Shown here piece after piece: positions 11,007 through 22,430 of a stretch of 64,000 bases of DNA. The notes under the pieces are model-generated. The model was not told the origin of the DNA. It did not search any database and saw only the letters and a list, made by a program, of their open reading frames with translations. The stretch spans positions 77,065,948 through 77,129,947 of the forward strand of contig JAVGWX010000007.1 in assembly GCA_036924085.1 (NCBI GenBank), given 5' to 3'. Each line of letters opens with the position of its first letter. The first letter of the stretch is position 1. The position numbers and the translations under genes are program-made. The stretch is from Ariolimax columbianus. Lineage: Eukaryota; Mollusca; Gastropoda; Stylommatophora; Arionidae.

Positions 11007-11719
11007 GATTATGCTTATTTGTTTCTTCAATGTTTGTATTAGTTGCAATTGAAGACTCTAGGCATTATGTTATTTCTGGTAAGTGAATTCTATTTAACGT
11101 TTATAAAAACTATCCTGTGATATTTTATTATCGCGTGTAGCCGGACAAATCAGAAATTAGTGATAGTCACATAATTCTAAATACATAATCTCAAAGTATA
11201 TCTACCGTCTCACAAACGCGTTGCAGTAAAGCAAGTAGTCCTGCACAGGTATAAACCAGCAGCATTGTATTAGTTTGGAGTACTCTGTCAAAGTAATTAT
11301 GCTCAAATGTTTTAGACCACTCGTCACGTCCTCCAAGCGTATGTCCAAGTATCACTTCACTTTCTATTGTGAGCTAGACCTCGGGCTGGAAGACTGACAA
11401 TCTGGACACGAGAATTCGACAATTTAGTGTAGCTTGTGTAATCTTGGCGTTGACTGGGAAAACTTGAAAATATTATGTCCAGTTTTGACCACTGTTAATA
11501 CATCTGAAATGACAAATATAAGAGTTTTGTAAAGAGTTTATCAACGTCTCTGTGGCATATCAATTGGAATACCGGCAGCTTAAACAATATTCATGCATTA
11601 AAATAGCATACATGCTAGACGCGGAAAGCTTGTTTTTGTTTTTCCAACCCTCTTGTTGCCTAAATGTTTAGTTGTTATAATTGATATAAAAAATGGGTAA
11701 AATGCCGTTTTATGTAATT
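11007..11719. other. 5' flank of the globin gene
   Basis: It lies upstream of the globin start on the minus strand and should hold its 5' UTR and promoter. No clear TATA or CpG-rich promoter was recognised and no element was identified. Confidence 0.4.
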
Positions 11720-12745
11720 ACAACAGAATTCTTCTATGCAGATGACACAGCAATTGCTGCCCAGGGAAAAAGATTTGAGAATGTTGAAAACAAGCTGTCA
11801 AGTTCTCTTAATGCCCTTGTAGAATACTAGCACAAGAATCTCCTTAAACCAAATCCAAGTAAAACCCAGGAATGTGCCTACCACCTCAGAAACAAAGAGG
11901 CAAAAAGAAAACTTCAGATTAGGTAGCAAAGACAGGAGCTTGAACACTGCACGGCTCCCAAATATCTAGGCGTGAAATTAGATCACACACTGTCCTACAT
12001 AACGCATTGCCAGGAAACAAAGCGTAAGATACAAGAAACAAATAATTTCATCCGAAAACTGACCGGCAAAGCATGGGGGGTGGGGGGAGGGGTATCACAA
12101 CCATCAGTCCTTCGGACATCTACACTTGCCTTGTGCTTTTTCCGTAGCTGAATACGCTGCACCAGTCTGAAAAAAACTTTGCCCATGCAAAACTAGTTGA
12201 TACAGCAATAAATGGGGCGGGTTGGATAGTATCAGGGTGCCTAAAACCAACCCCAATTGATAAAATATACCCCATAATTGGCATAGCACCCCCCGAGATT
12301 CGAAGAAGCGTCGCAGCAGAAATCGAACGAGAAAAACAGGAGCACGACCCAAGGTACCCAATGTTTGGACATCAGGTATAGAGTACAAGACTCAAATCCA
12401 GACATAGTTTCCTAAAATCAACACAGCTCATACAGACAAACCCTGAAAGTCACCGTATCGAGAGATGGCATGAACTGTAGCAGGCCCCAGAAATGAAACT
12501 TCGGGAGGAACCTACCCCCGGACGTCATCTACAATACACAACATGGAAGTCAATGAACAGACTCCGAACTGGTGTATCACGGTGCAAGAGGAATATGAAA
12601 CGATGGAGATACATAGATGAGGACACATGTGATTGTGGCTCAATACATAACCCAGACCCACTGATGACCTACCCCCACCTACAGGAAACATTCAATAGAT
12701 GCGACATTTTGCAGGCAAATGACAAGACAATCCATGTCGCCGTGG
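11720..12745 (+). mobile_element. LINE L: Jockey-like non-LTR retrotransposon fragment
   Basis: It starts at the RT catalytic motif FYADDTAIAAQ (YADD at 11735-11746) and continues NLLKPNPSKTQ, PKYLGVKLDHTLSYITHC and KLTGKAWG. Later come a pre-terminal APPEIRRSVAAEIEREK block (about 12286-12336) and a C-terminal part CDCGSIHNPD (about 12630). Several stops and frame changes make it inactive. The polymerase fingers and the endonuclease are missing, so it is 5'-truncated. No RNase H was recognised. Confidence 0.75.
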
Positions 12746-13039
12746 GGATCATGTCGTTTTCCCCACATCAAGTGCGTTGCGTCGGTCATTGTGAATCCGC
12801 AATGATTCTAATGCCATCTATCCACCTGTCTCGCGACCGCCCTTTTGCACTGTAGCCAAATCTACCATCGTTGTAAGTCATTAATGGAAATTGATGAGGG
12901 TGCATTCTTATGGGAATACCGAACCAGCGTATCTTGAGCATGGAAATTCATTAATAATCAATAACCAATCAGTGATGATTTCATGCGTAAATCTGAAATA
13001 GCAGAAAAGGAATGCCGAAGTCACTCGTATATTCGGTTA
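12746..13039. other. unassigned, possibly LINE L 3' UTR
   Basis: No motif was recognised. It follows LINE L directly and precedes the LINE K fragment. Confidence 0.35.
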
Positions 13040-13240
13040 TTATGTTTGAAGTAGGCTTTTGCATGTCAGATTTTGAAATCATGTTTTGCTCAAACAGATA
13101 GGGGCGCCTGAGAGGCCAAGGTAGGAATGTGTACAACCAGCGAACTAGATAAACCATTAATATCTGCACATCTGCACCCTTCGCTATTTGCTGAGAAGAA
13201 CTGAGCACTGATGGGTTTACCTGGAATGCAGTGTTGTTAA
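13040..13240 (+). mobile_element. LINE K, 3' end fragment
   Basis: The plus-strand translation DFEIMFCSNR...GRNVYNQRTR.TINI matches the C-terminus encoded by the larger LINE K copy at 20849-22420 (minus), which reads SFDIKQGS...RRVYNQRATGTISI. Only this tail survives. Confidence 0.6.
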
Positions 13241-13796
13241 TTACTTTCAGAACATAACATAAATGAACATATACCGCAGTGAATATGATGGTACGAAGAT
13301 AAAAGTTAAAACCATATATAAACGTGGATCAGTTACTGCACTGGGACAGACACAAAATGAATCCCTCGTTACGACCACATCGCTCTCGTCAGAAAATAGA
13401 CAAACGAAAACACCAACATAATAGGATTTCATTGTTTCCATTAGCTAGAGAGTGTCCAGACATTTATGAGAATCACAGAATCCAGTTATGACAAAAAATA
13501 TGCTGAGCAAGAAATTACCAAAAAAATGACACATAAATAAATGTGTTACAAAATATGAGAAACAAATATATCAGTACACTCGCTCATACTTACTCTCAAA
13601 CACAAATGTGTATCAACAAATACAATCATAGGTATAATCACTAACACAAATCAGGGCATAAGGGTAAGGTAGACAACAAAGTCACTGGCAAAGTCTACTG
13701 CTCCTCTGGTGAGAGACAATGATTTGAGCTCAAGAATCATTTAACCTCCCATCTGAGTTATCTGAAATCTTTTGTATTGGATACATTATACTTTCC
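13241..13796. other. AT-rich unassigned sequence
   Basis: No coding motif or repeat unit was recognised. Confidence 0.4.
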
Positions 13797-14105
13797 CATT
13801 TTCTCTCAGTTCTCTCTCTCTCTTTCTCTCTCGCTCTCTGTCTTCCCTCTCCTTGTTTTTTCTTTCCCATATTTCTCTCTCTCTCCTATATATCTCTCTC
13901 TCTCTATCTCTCTCTCTCTCCCTCTCACCTGTTTTATGTTTTTTTTTTTAAATATTCATTATGTATCCTTACATACGCATGTCAATATGTGCATGTAAGT
14001 ATTTTTGTTTGTGTATTTTTATCAGTGTATTTATATTTGCAATTCTCTCTCTTTTCTCTCTCTCTCTCTCTCTCACTCGTATGTATGTATGTATGTATGT
14101 ATATA

Positions 14106-14188
<83 letters not shown>
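13797..14188. repeat. CT-rich and (GTAT)n/(AT)n microsatellites
   Basis: CT/TC tracts lie at about 13798-13925 and 14045-14080. (GTAT)n at about 14080-14102 passes into (AT)n to 14185. The (AT)n abuts the 3' end of the minus-strand LINE that follows, and its paralog at 30532 also ends in (AT)n. Confidence 0.9.
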
Positions 14189-15340
14189 CATCATCATGTA
14201 GCATGTCCTTTATAGAACGTCGCTCCTATCACAGTCTGTCTGAAAGAAACATTGTCCTTGCCAAAACTCCAGCCTTCGCCATAATCATACCCAGGCATTC
14301 CTTGATATCTTGGTGCCATCGTCTTCTTGGTCTATCCCCTTCTTTTGCCTGGCACCATACCTTCCATTACTGTTCTCTCAAGACCGTTGTGTCTCTTGTG
14401 GTGGGCAAAGTATTTACATTTTCTTGCCGAAATGGAATTGATAAACCAGTTTTCCTCTCTGTTTAGCTCTTACCGAATGTCTATATTTATCATTTTCTCT
14501 GTTTAGTGTATTCTGAGAATCTTTCTGTAACATTTTGATTCGAAGGATTCGATTCTTTGTCTAGAAGTTTTGGTAATAGTTCATGATTCGCAACCATATG
14601 CTGCCACAGGAAAAACACAGACCTTCAAGACTTTCACTTTTTTCGTTTTATTGGTGCTCTGCCATAATTTTTTCAGGCTGCTCAGCCTCTGCTTTGCCAT
14701 GGCTAGTCTTCTTCTGATTTTTTTCGATAAGTCGCCATTTTTGCAAATTCTAGAGCCCAGATCTTCAAATTTCGTGATCTGATCTATTTCCTCACCACAT
14801 ACTCTTCATTTATATTGACATCGTGGATTGTCGGGTGGTCATTATCTTTGTTTTGTTTATAAAAAGGTTTTGATCTTTATTTTGTACATTTACGGCTGAA
14901 AGTAGCTGCTCTAGTCCTTCTGTAGTTCTTGATAGTATCACTGTGTCGTCTTCAGGGGACGGCGTTGGCTAGTGGTTAAGTGACACGGCCCACAACTCGA
15001 AGGTGCTGTGTTCGATCCCCATAACAGCACTTGCCGGTACCCCTGGGAACCAAACCCTTAGAAAATGCAGGAAGAAGCAGACCCTTACATAAAATGCATG
15101 CTGAAGTCGGATTCAATGGGCCCACAGGCGGAAAAAAACACCGTAGTCCAACACACACCGCCTTAGGGAATTCAAAAATAAGGTGAAAGCAACAACAACA
15201 AAAAAGAAACAATAAACAAAACTGTCGTCTGCGTAATGTAACTCTAGAATCTCGTAACCTCCTATCGTAAAAGTGTTGAAGCTTTCAATGTTCTCGTCTT
15301 CTCTAACATTTCTCATTTATATATAAATTATATTTATATA
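14189..15340 (-). mobile_element. RTE-like LINE, palm to 3' end, split by SINE1
   Basis: Read on the minus strand it begins near 15316 with VREDENIESFNTF...LELHYADD. It is then interrupted by a SINE (14955-15220) and resumes DDTVILSRTTEGLEQLLSAV. It goes on through the thumb and post-RT region (TITKTSRQRIESF, RNRENWFINS-like, GMVPG, RPRRRW-like) to the 3' end near 14189. It is broken by many stops. The copy at 29400-30532 (plus) is from the same family, and both end CATGCTACATGA followed by (AT)n. Confidence 0.8.
14955..15220 (+). mobile_element. SINE1 copy B, inserted in the YADD motif of a LINE
   Basis: The head GGACGGCGTTGGCTAGTGG (box A-like) and TGTTCGATCCCC (box B-like) are followed by the core GCTGAAGTCGGATTCAATGG and an AAC/AAA-rich 3' end. 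It is flanked by ACTGTGTCGTCT (14940-14951) and ACTGTCGTCT (15221-15230), a target-site duplication that has lost two bases in one copy. On the minus strand those bases encode the last DD of YADD. Confidence 0.92.
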
Positions 15341-15519
15341 TAATACATCTACCAACTCGCTGAACAGACTACCTTGCACTCCGCACCAACATCCACGGTA
15401 CATTACAATGAACATTTATTATCCACTAGACCTGCATAGTCCAGAATAGAGATCGTTGGAGCCGAAGGTGGGACCCATAGCTGTACAACCCCTGTTGGGG
15501 ATGTCCTCAAATAATCAAT

Positions 15520-16075
15520 GAATGCTCAGGAAATATACACTGAAGCCAGCATAGAGGTAAGGAAGAGCATCATAACTGACCAGAGAAAATATATTGATGA
15601 ATTGGCAAGAGAGACAGAAGAAGCTGCAGCAAATTGAAATATGAAACGCTTATACGACATGTAAAAGAAACTTAGATGACAAAAATAAGCGAGTCAAAGG
15701 TTTTATTAAAGACATTTTTATTAGCAACGCAAATGAGCAGGCGAAAAGAATGGCAGAATATTTCGAAGTACGTGCAAGAAAACCATCTATACAAGATCCT
15801 CCTTTAAATTTAGTCTGCAGAAAGGAAACTGCAAGTTAATTACCAGCACCAAAACAACAACAAATTAGGAAATTAATAATGGCTCTGAGGTATAATAAAG
15901 CCACTGACCCAAATGACAATTCAGCAGATGCAGATGCAACTAAAGCAGACATCAACATTTCAACAGAAATAGTATACGAATTGTGTGGTAGTTGTAGGAA
16001 AGATAAGAAACTCCAGCAGAATGAAAGAATAGTTATTCCACCATCAAGATGACCACAAAAAAAAAGGGGGGGGGG
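15520..16075 (+). mobile_element. RTE-like LINE, linker between endonuclease and RT
   Basis: Pieces such as EVRKSIITDQRKYIDELARE, then K.LYDM.KKL and NRNSI-type blocks, ending before KKGGG, follow the region between endonuclease and RT in RTE-type ORFs. It has many stops and frameshifts. It lies head-to-head with the minus-strand LINE at 14189-15340. Confidence 0.55.
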
Positions 16076-16724
16076 GCGTTATGCAGCAGTGTACATATTA
16101 TATATAAATAACGTTATTTTCAGTGTAACCAACTTTACTTGACCTATTCTATCATAACTCACAAATTCCTGGTCACATTTTATTTAATGGATGTAATTCT
16201 TCTTTGTGTAAAGTCCGTACTAATTGTTGTCGTGGGATTTCGCAGTGTGTTTGATTTTGTTCCATGTTATTGACGAACACCTTGTGGTAGTGACATAGGT
16301 TTTTGTTTAATTTCCATCCCGTTACGACAACTGAGTCATATTTATGTTTTTATTGACTTGTGGCCTTCCATATCGCCTCATATTGATTTACTATTGCACT
16401 GAAGAGATTGTTAACTTAATTTATCTCGTCTCTCAGCTAGTTGAAGCGCGGGTCCAACGTTGTATTTATCTTTCTCTTATGACATGTAATGAAGCAAACA
16501 GTGGTCCGTTTCTGTTTGCCCCGGGGACCTCTCGGATGTATATTCATTGTGGTAGTGATTAAATTACGCAATTAGGATGGCGTTTCTTGTTAAGATGGCT
16601 GTGGTAATAATGCTTCTGTTTTTACCGTTATAACATATTGGGTTCCATGGGTTCCATGAAAAGGACTACCTTTACATTTCAAGAATGTCGTAAAAGGTAA
16701 CTAAAGCGATTTGTGATTTGGGCT
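16076..16724. other. unassigned sequence
   Basis: No gene or repeat family was recognised. The segment just before 16725 (CGTAAAAGGTAACTAAAGCG) leads into the 63-bp array. Confidence 0.4.
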
Positions 16725-16913
16725 GGCATCCTCATCACGTAAAAAAGCACTGCTGTTATAATCAGCAACTGTTCAAGCTTGGATACAGGCATCCTCATCA
16801 CGTAAAAAAGCACTGCTGTTATAATCAGCAACTGTTCAAGCTTGGATACAGGCATCCTCATCACGTAAAAAAGCACTGCTGTTATAATCAGCAACTGTTC
16901 AAGCTTGGATACA
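16725..16913. repeat. 63-bp tandem repeat, 3 copies
   Basis: Copies at 16725, 16788 and 16851 start GGCATCCTCATCACGT and appear identical. The open frames on both strands come from the 63-bp period. Confidence 0.95.
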
Positions 16914-16959
16914 GGCTTACTGTAAACGGACCAGCTTCAATAAAAACAAATGTTTCACA

Positions 16960-17510
16960 TTAGACCAGGAAGGGGAGTGGGTGTAGATGTATGGATACCG
17001 GCTTACTGTAAATAGTGTAAGCTGCAGTGGTGACCTAGGCTTGACATTAGAGCAGAAAGGGGTGTGGTAGTAAATGTTTGGATGTCTGCTAACTTTAAAT
17101 GGTGTAAGATGCAGTGGTGTCCTAGGCTTGCTTCCCATTAGAGCAGGAAGGGGAGTGGTAGTAAATGTTTGGATGTCGGCTAACTTTAAATGGTGTAAGC
17201 TGCAGTGGTGTCCTAGGCTTGACATTAGAGCAGAAAGGGGAGTGGTAGTAAATGTTTCTATGTCGGCTAACTTTAAATAGTGTAAGCTGCAGTGGTGTCC
17301 TAGGCTTCACATTGGAGCAGGAAGAGGAGTGGTAGTAAATGTTTGGATGTCGGCTAACTTTAAATGGTGTAAGCTGCAGTGATGTCCTAGGCTTTCTTCA
17401 CATTAGAGCAGGAACGGGAATGGTAGTAGATGTTTGTATACCGACCAACTGTAAATGTGTATGCTGCAGTGGCGATCTAGGCTTCACAGTGCATTTAAAA
17501 GTTGGAGGAG
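16960..17510. repeat. about 80-95-bp tandem repeat, roughly 6 copies
   Basis: Diverged units share GTGTAAGCTGCAGTGG, TCCTAGGCTT and ATTAGAGCAG. Together with the adjacent 63-bp array this makes an 800-bp tandem region. No gene is supported despite a 209-codon frame running out of it. Confidence 0.8.
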
Positions 17511-18030
17511 GGTTTACTGTTGATAAAATTCAAGTTATAAACTGCTATCCAGTGTCCACTATATCGTATATATCGATTGTATGTAGTTACACCGTTGTCC
17601 AATCACTTTCCCGTCATGGACATGAAGCCAGTATGTGTAACAGCAGCCTAGAAAACGAGGTGGGGATCTACATATTTATCCTAGTAAAAGTGAGCCTATT
17701 GATAATCCTTGTTTTTATCGAGGTGGACACAGGTCCACATAACTTCTGTACGACCAAACATGAAAGACGAACAACTGAAAACTCATTATCAGAGAAAATT
17801 GTTTACTCAGCAATTGGTATTGCTCACCGTCAGCTGCATCATGCTTCCACTGTGGTCGGGACCGGGCCAAACGCATTCTGGCTTAAACCCATATTGGGAG
17901 GGATAACCACAGAACTCCCAACATTATTATCTCCACAAGAGTTTATCGTTAAGGAAACTGATTCATAATAATACAAAAAAGAAGATGTGGCGTCAGTAAT
18001 GTTGGTGGTAGACGGGGGGACTTGGGGAGA
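17511..18030. other. unassigned sequence
   Basis: No motif was recognised. Confidence 0.4.
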
Positions 18031-18300
18031 GAGAGTTGTTGTTGTTTAATGCTCACAATGACTACTCTTGTATGCGCCATGAAAGGGTCGTTAAGTGGCG
18101 GGTTGAAGTAGCTTTTCATGCTGATGAAAACGGACCATGGTCCTCCAGGCGGTTATGCTATGCTTGGCTTCATCTGTATGGCGCTCACTGCTACGGGGAT
18201 CCCATCCCATCGACCCCCATCTAGTCAGCCAGGTTGCCATGAAAACAAGCTGTTTCCAGGGAAGGCTACATGGAAGAGAAATTGGGGTCTTGGTCAATAC
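18031..18300 (-). mobile_element. dispersed repeat family C
   Basis: On the minus strand it ends with ATTAAACAACAACAAC. It shares GCTGATGAAGGTGGACC-type blocks (seen reversed), TTCATC...GCTCACT and AACAAGCTGTTTCCAGGGA with copies at 18600-18765 (plus), 32206-32480 (minus) and 49505-49740 (plus). The simple (AAC)n end suggests a retroposon 3' tail. The class is not recognised. Confidence 0.7.
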
Positions 18301-18599
18301 AAGTCCCCTTCCCCCCCCCCCCCCCATGAGGTCTAAGAACTCCATGCGATCAAACACACCACAGCACGAACACACACACACACTTAATTATGCGTCCTTT
18401 AAGAACCGAAAACAACTATGCCTGGCTAACTAACATATACTCCATGTGGTCACGTGGTACACCTAGAAACAAGCTGAGTTACGGTAGCATCATAGCAGCG
18501 GGGGGGGGGAGGGGGAGGGGAGAACACATGGATTCTCGTAGTGGTGAACCTGCTACTGAGCATTACATTATTATGGAGTGGAACAGACCCGTTACATTA

Positions 18600-18765
18600 T
18601 GAAACTAAACATGGCACAACCACATGGAAGACCACGGTTCACCTTCATCAGCGCGCTCGGGATGTGAGGAAAGCTACTACAACCCGACACTTAACGCTCT
18701 TTCATGGCGCACAAAAGGGTCAACTCACTAACTGTGTGCCATTAACAACAACAACCACATTATAG
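18600..18765 (+). mobile_element. dispersed repeat family C, partial
   Basis: It contains TTCACCTTCATCAGC, GGGATGTGAGGAAAGCTACT and the tail ATTAACAACAACAAC. It is opposite in orientation to the copy 300 bases upstream. Confidence 0.65.
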
Positions 18766-18784
18766 CTACACTACTTCCATGTCT

Positions 18785-18998
18785 AACAGACCACACACAT
18801 ACACACCCCTGCACGTCCGCACTAACGTAAGCACACACACACACACGCCCGCACCGCAGGCACGCACTAACGTAAGTACGCCCACACACACACGCCCGCA
18901 CACACTAACGTAAGTACACCCACACACACACGCCAGCACGCACTAACGAAAGCACGCACTAACGAAAGCACGCACACACACACACACACACACACACC
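18785..18998. repeat. CA-rich minisatellite
   Basis: (CA)n is mixed with CGCACTAACGTAAG-type units. It is low complexity. Confidence 0.9.
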
Positions 18999-19393
18999 AC
19001 CACCATATAGCTAGCTACACTACATCCTTGTCTAACTGACCATACATACATCACATTGTAGCTAAAGGGACAAAGGCCGGACGCAACCAGCAGTACTATA
19101 ATTCTCCAACTCAAGACGCGAACCCGCGACTACTGTACCACATGCTGTGACCTGCTTAATTATTACAAATCACTCGTCCTTTAGGAGAATACGCAAATCA
19201 AAAATAACTTCAAGCGGCGCGAGAATTGTTTGGCGCTGATAACGGAGAACAAGAATGAAGTTCACTGTGACCTGCAGATTGTGGTGAGTCTGGTAATCCC
19301 ATGAACCTACACGTTCGATAGTCGTCATTGAAAATATGCTTGATTGGAATCCCAGAAAATATTATGTGCTTCCAAATGTTGCCCAGAGACATG

Positions 19394-19455
19394 TGTTTGT
19401 TTTGTTTGTGTGTTTCTTTGTTTGTTTGTCTGTTGTTTGTTTGTCTGTCTGTTTC
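19394..19455. repeat. (TTTG)n/(TCTG)n simple repeat
   Basis: It is a run of GTTT and GTCT units with no gene. Confidence 0.9.
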
Positions 19456-19568
19456 CAAACCTACTCGTATACAGCTCTTCACGCTTTGACCTGATTTCTC
19501 TGGTAACTGTTTGTAGAGACTTTTATTAAATCCTGGAGCGCACTGAAGGTGTACCTGGCCCCAGATGT

Positions 19569-19817
19569 TTTGTGTTTATTTTTTTTTGCGTACGCTTTAT
19601 TTCTCTAATCCCCAAGGTGGTGTGCGTTGCACTGTGGTTTTTATTTCGGCCCAGTGCATCCGACTTCAGCACGCATTTTATGTAAGTGCCTGCTTCTTCC
19701 TGCATTTTCTAAGAGTTTGCTTCCCCAGGATAACGGCCAGTGCTGTGATGAGGATCGAACCCAGTACCTTCAGGGTGTGAGTTGTGTCACTTAACCACTA
19801 GCCCACACCGTCCCCAC
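19569..19817 (-). mobile_element. SINE1 copy C with target-site duplication
   Basis: Read on the minus strand it has a GACGGTGTGGGCTAGTGG head, a GGGTTCGATCCTC box B, a GCTGAAGTCGGATGCACTGG core and an A-rich end (T run at 19577-19586). An 11-bp duplication, GCCCCAGATGT, flanks it at 19558-19568 and 19818-19828. This is the cleanest copy for defining the element's ends (about 249 bp). Confidence 0.95.
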
Positions 19818-19828
19818 GCCCCAGATGT

Positions 19829-20544
19829 ATATATTGCAATGTATTGCTTCGCAAATGACTCGCCATTTGGGGGGGGGGGAATCACAGTGACGACTCACCA
19901 CTTCGTTTACCCGGCTGTTGAAGCAGATACTGTGCTCAGGTGTAATGATAATAACATGTGCCTATCGCTAGCCAGCATGGTGACAGCGTCAGACATATGT
20001 TAACAGATGTAAACAAACAACGGATGTACAGTCCTATCCAAGCACGAAAAGCCTTCCCCGTGGAACACACGTGGACAGTGGTAGTATTTGGACCACCTTG
20101 CATTCCGTCCTTTCGTGCAGCTCTCTTCTTTGCTATACGGCAATGCATCTCTGCTCATTGATTTGAGCACCGTATTTGATGTGCGCCAAACTGAGCTGTC
20201 CAGAGCAAGCAACACCCAGAAGGCGACGCCAATAAGGAAACTGTTCAGAGATACGTTCGGATAGCTTTTGTTTCGTTTATTCTGTTCCCCCAGACAACCG
20301 CTTGTCTGTTCTGAGCTTACTGTGAAATAGCTGCTTATAAAGGTGCTACTCGGGCATGCACAAAACATGACTAGTCCATCTGATCTGTTTACTTGGGTAG
20401 ACAAGGTCGGATAATGGAGACACAACTACCATATTTGCCTGCACTCTGCAAGTTTAAGCTAATATGATCCACTCAGCACTGACTCGAAGTCATCATTAGC
20501 GCTTTCCGTCTTGTCAGACGATAGTAAGTTGTGATTTGAAAAAA
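19829..20544. other. non-repetitive stretch
   Basis: Apart from a G run at 19869-19878 no repeat family was recognised here. The minus-strand reading frame at 20000-20368 is listed separately with low confidence. Confidence 0.4.
20000..20368 (-). CDS. uncharacterised reading frame, 122 codons
   Basis: It runs from ATG 20366-20368 to TAA 20000-20002. It contains a hydrophobic stretch, FLIGVAFWVLLAL, followed by a short Cys-containing segment. TTTATAAG lies inside the frame (about 20335 on the minus strand), so it could be a promoter instead. No family was recognised and there is no splice or context support. It may be chance or one exon of a secreted protein. Confidence 0.15.
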   Translation of the reverse strand: MFCACPSSTFISSYFTVSSEQTSGCLGEQNKRNKSYPNVSLNSFLIGVAFWVLLALDSSVWRTSNTVLKSMSRDALPYSKEESCTKGRNARWSKYYHCPRVFHGEGFSCLDRTVHPLFVYIC

Positions 20545-20556
20545 AGGGATGTAACT

Positions 20557-20836
20557 CCTGCCAAAGATGGATGTGGCGGACCGAAAGGTGCAAATTTCGC
20601 AGTCAAACTGTAAACTAGCGACACAACGCAAATCCGTTCTCCGGACTACATCTTGCTATTTACAAAGCCCTGTTCATGGCTTGATAGCGGGAGATTGAGA
20701 ATTAACGCAGAAGAAGAAGAAGAAGAAGAAGAAGAAGAAGAAGAAGAAGAAGAAGAACAAGAAGAAGAAAAAGAAGAACAAGAAGAAGAAAAAAAAGAAG
20801 AAAAAGAAGAGAAGAAGAAGAAGAAGAATAATAAGA
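20557..20836 (+). mobile_element. SINE2 copy with (GAA)n tail
   Basis: The SINE2 body (GGACCGAAAGGTGCAAATTTCG, GTAAACTAGCGACACAACGC and GATAGCGGGAGATTGAGAA are its blocks, here quoted in overlapping parts) ends in about 130 bases of GAA-rich tail. A 12-bp duplication, AGGGATGTAACT, lies at 20545-20556 and 20837-20848. It is inserted next to the 3' end of LINE K. Confidence 0.9.
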
Positions 20837-20848
20837 AGGGATGTAACT

Positions 20849-22420
20849 ATAGTCCAAGACGTTTCTGTTTCTGTTTCTAAGAATCGACTTGACTGCACTC
20901 CGGCATACCCATAGGTGCTCAGTCTCTCTCATCAAATGGCGTAAGATATGGATGCTGATGGTCCCTGTAGCTCGCTGGTTGTACACTCTCCTGCGCCGTT
21001 CTATCATGCGCCCCACTCCGCTCGAACCTTGTTTAATGTCGAAACTTTGCAGTCTGTGGATTGCTGCTTCATCTATTGCGGTGTCCTAATCCAGCAGCCG
21101 GTCATTGATTGATTTCAAAATGTCACTTCTGTCCATCACCAATGTGCCCATAATGGGAGCCCATGAAGCCAAGATGTCAGCTCATTCATTGCCCTGAATC
21201 CCGGCATGAGCAGGACAGTAGATCCAGGTCAGTGCCTGGAGGTTTGAAGCCTCAACAGTAGCTATCCACTCGTACCTAAGCCATCCCTTCTGTACTTTCT
21301 GAAGTACGGCTTGCGCGTCTGTCACGATCACTGTCTTTGTTATAGAAGTCTCAGATATCCATTTCAGTGCTGAGGTCACCGCTTTCGTCTCCATTCTCAT
21401 ACTGGAGGTTGTTGACATGTATGCCCTACTGCGCTCATCAACGCCCTCTTTCACTCTAGCCGAGAAACCCCAGCCTGATGTCCCACGGAGCACGACTGAT
21501 CCGTCGGTGTATATGACAGCGTCACTCTCTCCCGGGTGTTCTCAGTTATCAGCTGATTTACCTCGTGCTCTGCTCTCCCATTGCTCCGTTCTCTGCATTC
21601 CTTGTCTAAGGTTATGATGACTTTCTGGTACTCTTTCATTCTATCACCAGTGTGGACCCATTCTTCCCCTTTGGCTATCGTCTCAGCTGGAGTGACGTGT
21701 CCAATTGTTGTCTCAGCCTGTGCCATCCACGACGACCCTCTCTTGATTATTGATCCCTTGATATCCGAGATACTACTGTGCAGAGGGTGTCGAGTGTCTG
21801 TGGTGACACGCATATAGGTTTTGACGTGTACCAGTTTATGTCTAGATGTCACCGATAACAATCCCAACATGTACCGCATCATCACAATCGGGGTATCTCT
21901 AGTGCAGCCCAGAACCAGACGCATACCTTCCTTCTGGATGCGGTCCAACCTTTCACATTGTGTTCTTGATAGTGTGAGGATGCCTAGTCCGTAATCGATG
22001 ACAGACAACACGACCTGACGAAATAGGATGAACAGGAGGCGTTGTTCCAAGTCGGCAGCAGCCATAGTCTTGAGTGCTCCTAACCCTCTCTTGCATCTTT
22101 GTACGATGTGGTCAACATGGCAGTTAAAGGAAAGACTGCGATCAAATGTCACTCCGAGGTATTTCAACCTGTCACATCTGTCAATGGTGCAACCATCAAA
22201 AGTGATCCCTGGGAGTTCAGCCTTTACTATGGAATTATTCAAAGAGCACCACATCATGCAGGCCTTGTTCGAATTGATCTTAGAGCTTGAGTCGCTGCAC
22301 CACTGTGAGATTCCTTGCAAGGTTTCCTGGATGTCTTTGACCAACTCTTGCCTGTCTGAGCCAGTCCTGTACGTTAGGATGTCATCGGCAAATGTCAACG
22401 TTCGCCCTGTCCCTGTGGGT
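20849..22420 (-). mobile_element. LINE K: non-LTR retrotransposon with RNase H, 5'-truncated
   Basis: Read on the minus strand, the RT palm begins with TFADDILTYRTGS near 22395, then LKYLGVTFDRSLSFNCHV and a thumb region. After a frameshift near 21520 an RNase H domain follows with YTDGSVV, an RMETKAV block with the second acidic residue, VTDAQAVL with the third, and a C-terminal CPAHAGIQGNE. An in-frame TGA follows GNE (about 21178). The C-terminus ends near 20884. With RNase H after RT it belongs near the I/Jockey group. The endonuclease and RT fingers are missing. Tails of the same family lie at 13040 (plus) and 40090 (minus). Confidence 0.85.
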
Positions 22421-22430
22421 TAAATATTGG

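Noticed and set aside
17339..17968. A 209-codon plus-strand frame
   Set aside because: It starts in a tandem repeat and continues into unique sequence without any recognisable domain.
19045..19150. A possible tRNA-like SINE on the minus strand (GGGTTCGCGTC)
   Set aside because: Only a box B-like motif is visible; no convincing box A or repeated body was seen.
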